A stretch of 64,000 nt of DNA from Bacteroidaceae bacterium. Lineage in GTDB: Bacteria > Bacteroidota > Bacteroidia > Bacteroidales > Bacteroidaceae. Below are positions 63,543-64,000 of this stretch, one piece after another; positions within the stretch are counted from its first letter, which is position 1; every line of letters starts with the position of its first letter. The position numbers and the translations under genes were made by a program. Under the pieces are notes generated by a model. The model was not told where the DNA came from. It did not search any database and worked only from the letters and a program-made list of their open reading frames with translations. The stretch is from positions 104,584-168,583 of the forward strand of contig JAGAYF010000050.1 of the NCBI GenBank assembly GCA_017940605.1. The letters run 5' to 3'.

Positions 63543-64000
63543 ATGAAAAATATTGATATACATAAAAAAATATTGATCCCATTATGTATAATAATGATAG
63601 GAATATTGTCTTCATGTAGTGCTTTTGATGACTTCTTGACAGTATATCCTACAAATCAAATTACTGGAGAACAGTTTTGGGAGGATAAAACAGACTTGGA
63701 AAGTGTTGTCTTTTCATGTTATAAGCAATTAACGAAGGCAGCTATGGCAAGAAGGATGTTTGTGTGGGGTGAGGCTCGCTCAGATAATTTCATGCCTAGA
63801 ACGGCTGATGATGAGGATATGAATGATTTAATGAATGCAAATCTCTTATCGACAAATGCGTGGTTTAATTGGTCCTCCATTTATACTGAAATAGGATACT
63901 GTAATCTGGCTTTATCAAAAGGTGCTGAGATTGTTGCTAAAGATGCAAGTTTTTCTGAAGGAGATTGGCTTCCTATTGAAGTGGAATTGAAAACCCTTCG
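63543..64000 (+). CDS. SusD/RagB-type lipoprotein, cut by the window edge
   Basis: 152 residues visible, frame open to the end. The lipobox is ILSSC (C25), followed by SAFDDFLTVYPTNQITGEQFW, typical of SusD-like proteins. The middle of the visible part (WGEARSDNF, NAWFNWSSIYTEIGYCNLAL) is the usual alpha-helical, TPR-related N-terminal region. SusD proteins sit as lids on SusC barrels and bind the substrate. Spacing to SusC (18 bases) marks one operon. Confidence 0.92.
   Translation, partial: MKNIDIHKKILIPLCIIMIGILSSCSAFDDFLTVYPTNQITGEQFWEDKTDLESVVFSCYKQLTKAAMARRMFVWGEARSDNFMPRTADDEDMNDLMNANLLSTNAWFNWSSIYTEIGYCNLALSKGAEIVAKDASFSEGDWLPIEVELKTL

Overview
The window reads as chromosomal DNA of a gut or oral Bacteroidales bacterium, most likely of Prevotellaceae type. 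Evidence: a SusC/SusD pair, a BspA-like DUF285 surface protein, Bacteroidetes-only families (DUF4271, DUF4827, DUF4924, TonB-linked receptors with a carboxypeptidase-like N-domain), serine-type sulfatases, and many copies of the Bacteroidetes -7 promoter box TAnnTTTG, some with a TTTG-like -33 box 19-21 bp upstream. Most of the window is GC-rich. The last 7 kb, and the 3' part of the gene at 27292-28449, are clearly more AT-rich.

Layout. 1-5 kb (minus strand): PAP2-type phosphatase, NAD-dependent epimerase, murI, an OmpH/Skp chaperone and a secreted esterase. 5-14 kb: pnp, greA with an attenuator-like leader, a HIT protein, an exported metallo-beta-lactamase-fold protein, a 54-residue rubredoxin, and purL. 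14-20 kb: a MINPP-like histidine phosphatase, an OprO/P-type porin, a NhaD antiporter and a DASS (SLC13-type) symporter. 20-28 kb: a GH36 alpha-galactosidase interrupted by an in-frame TGA, a DUF4827 lipoprotein, a DHH phosphoesterase, prfC, a lipoprotein, and a compositionally mosaic exported protein. 28-34 kb: two tandem paralogous sulfatases and crcB. 34-43 kb: a 1425-residue double activase/HgdB-like protein, then the metK-LOG-DUF4271-hemD operon. 43-46 kb: cupin, EamA transporter, VOC protein and a radical SAM protein. 46-49 kb: a repeat-rich intergenic region, an HU-family protein and a BspA-like protein. 49-56 kb: rfbD, two tandem GDPD paralogues, DUF4924, a LysE-type exporter and a ROK kinase. 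57-64 kb: an AT-rich operon of a fasciclin-type lipoprotein, SusC and a SusD cut by the window edge.

The strongest unexplained signals are non-coding. First, an array of eleven 22-23 bp units with a palindromic GATGCGCATC core lies immediately upstream of the HU-family gene (46431-46680). Second, three tandem 85-bp units with a promoter-like box at each boundary end in the promoter of the cupin gene (42811-43083). Third, a family of intergenic elements built around GGGGCGT is scattered across the window. Fourth, a 26-bp perfect palindrome with an alternating CG centre lies in the gap before the fasciclin operon. No rRNA, tRNA, CRISPR array, transposase or phage gene was seen. All assignments come from reading motifs and translations by eye; no database search was run.
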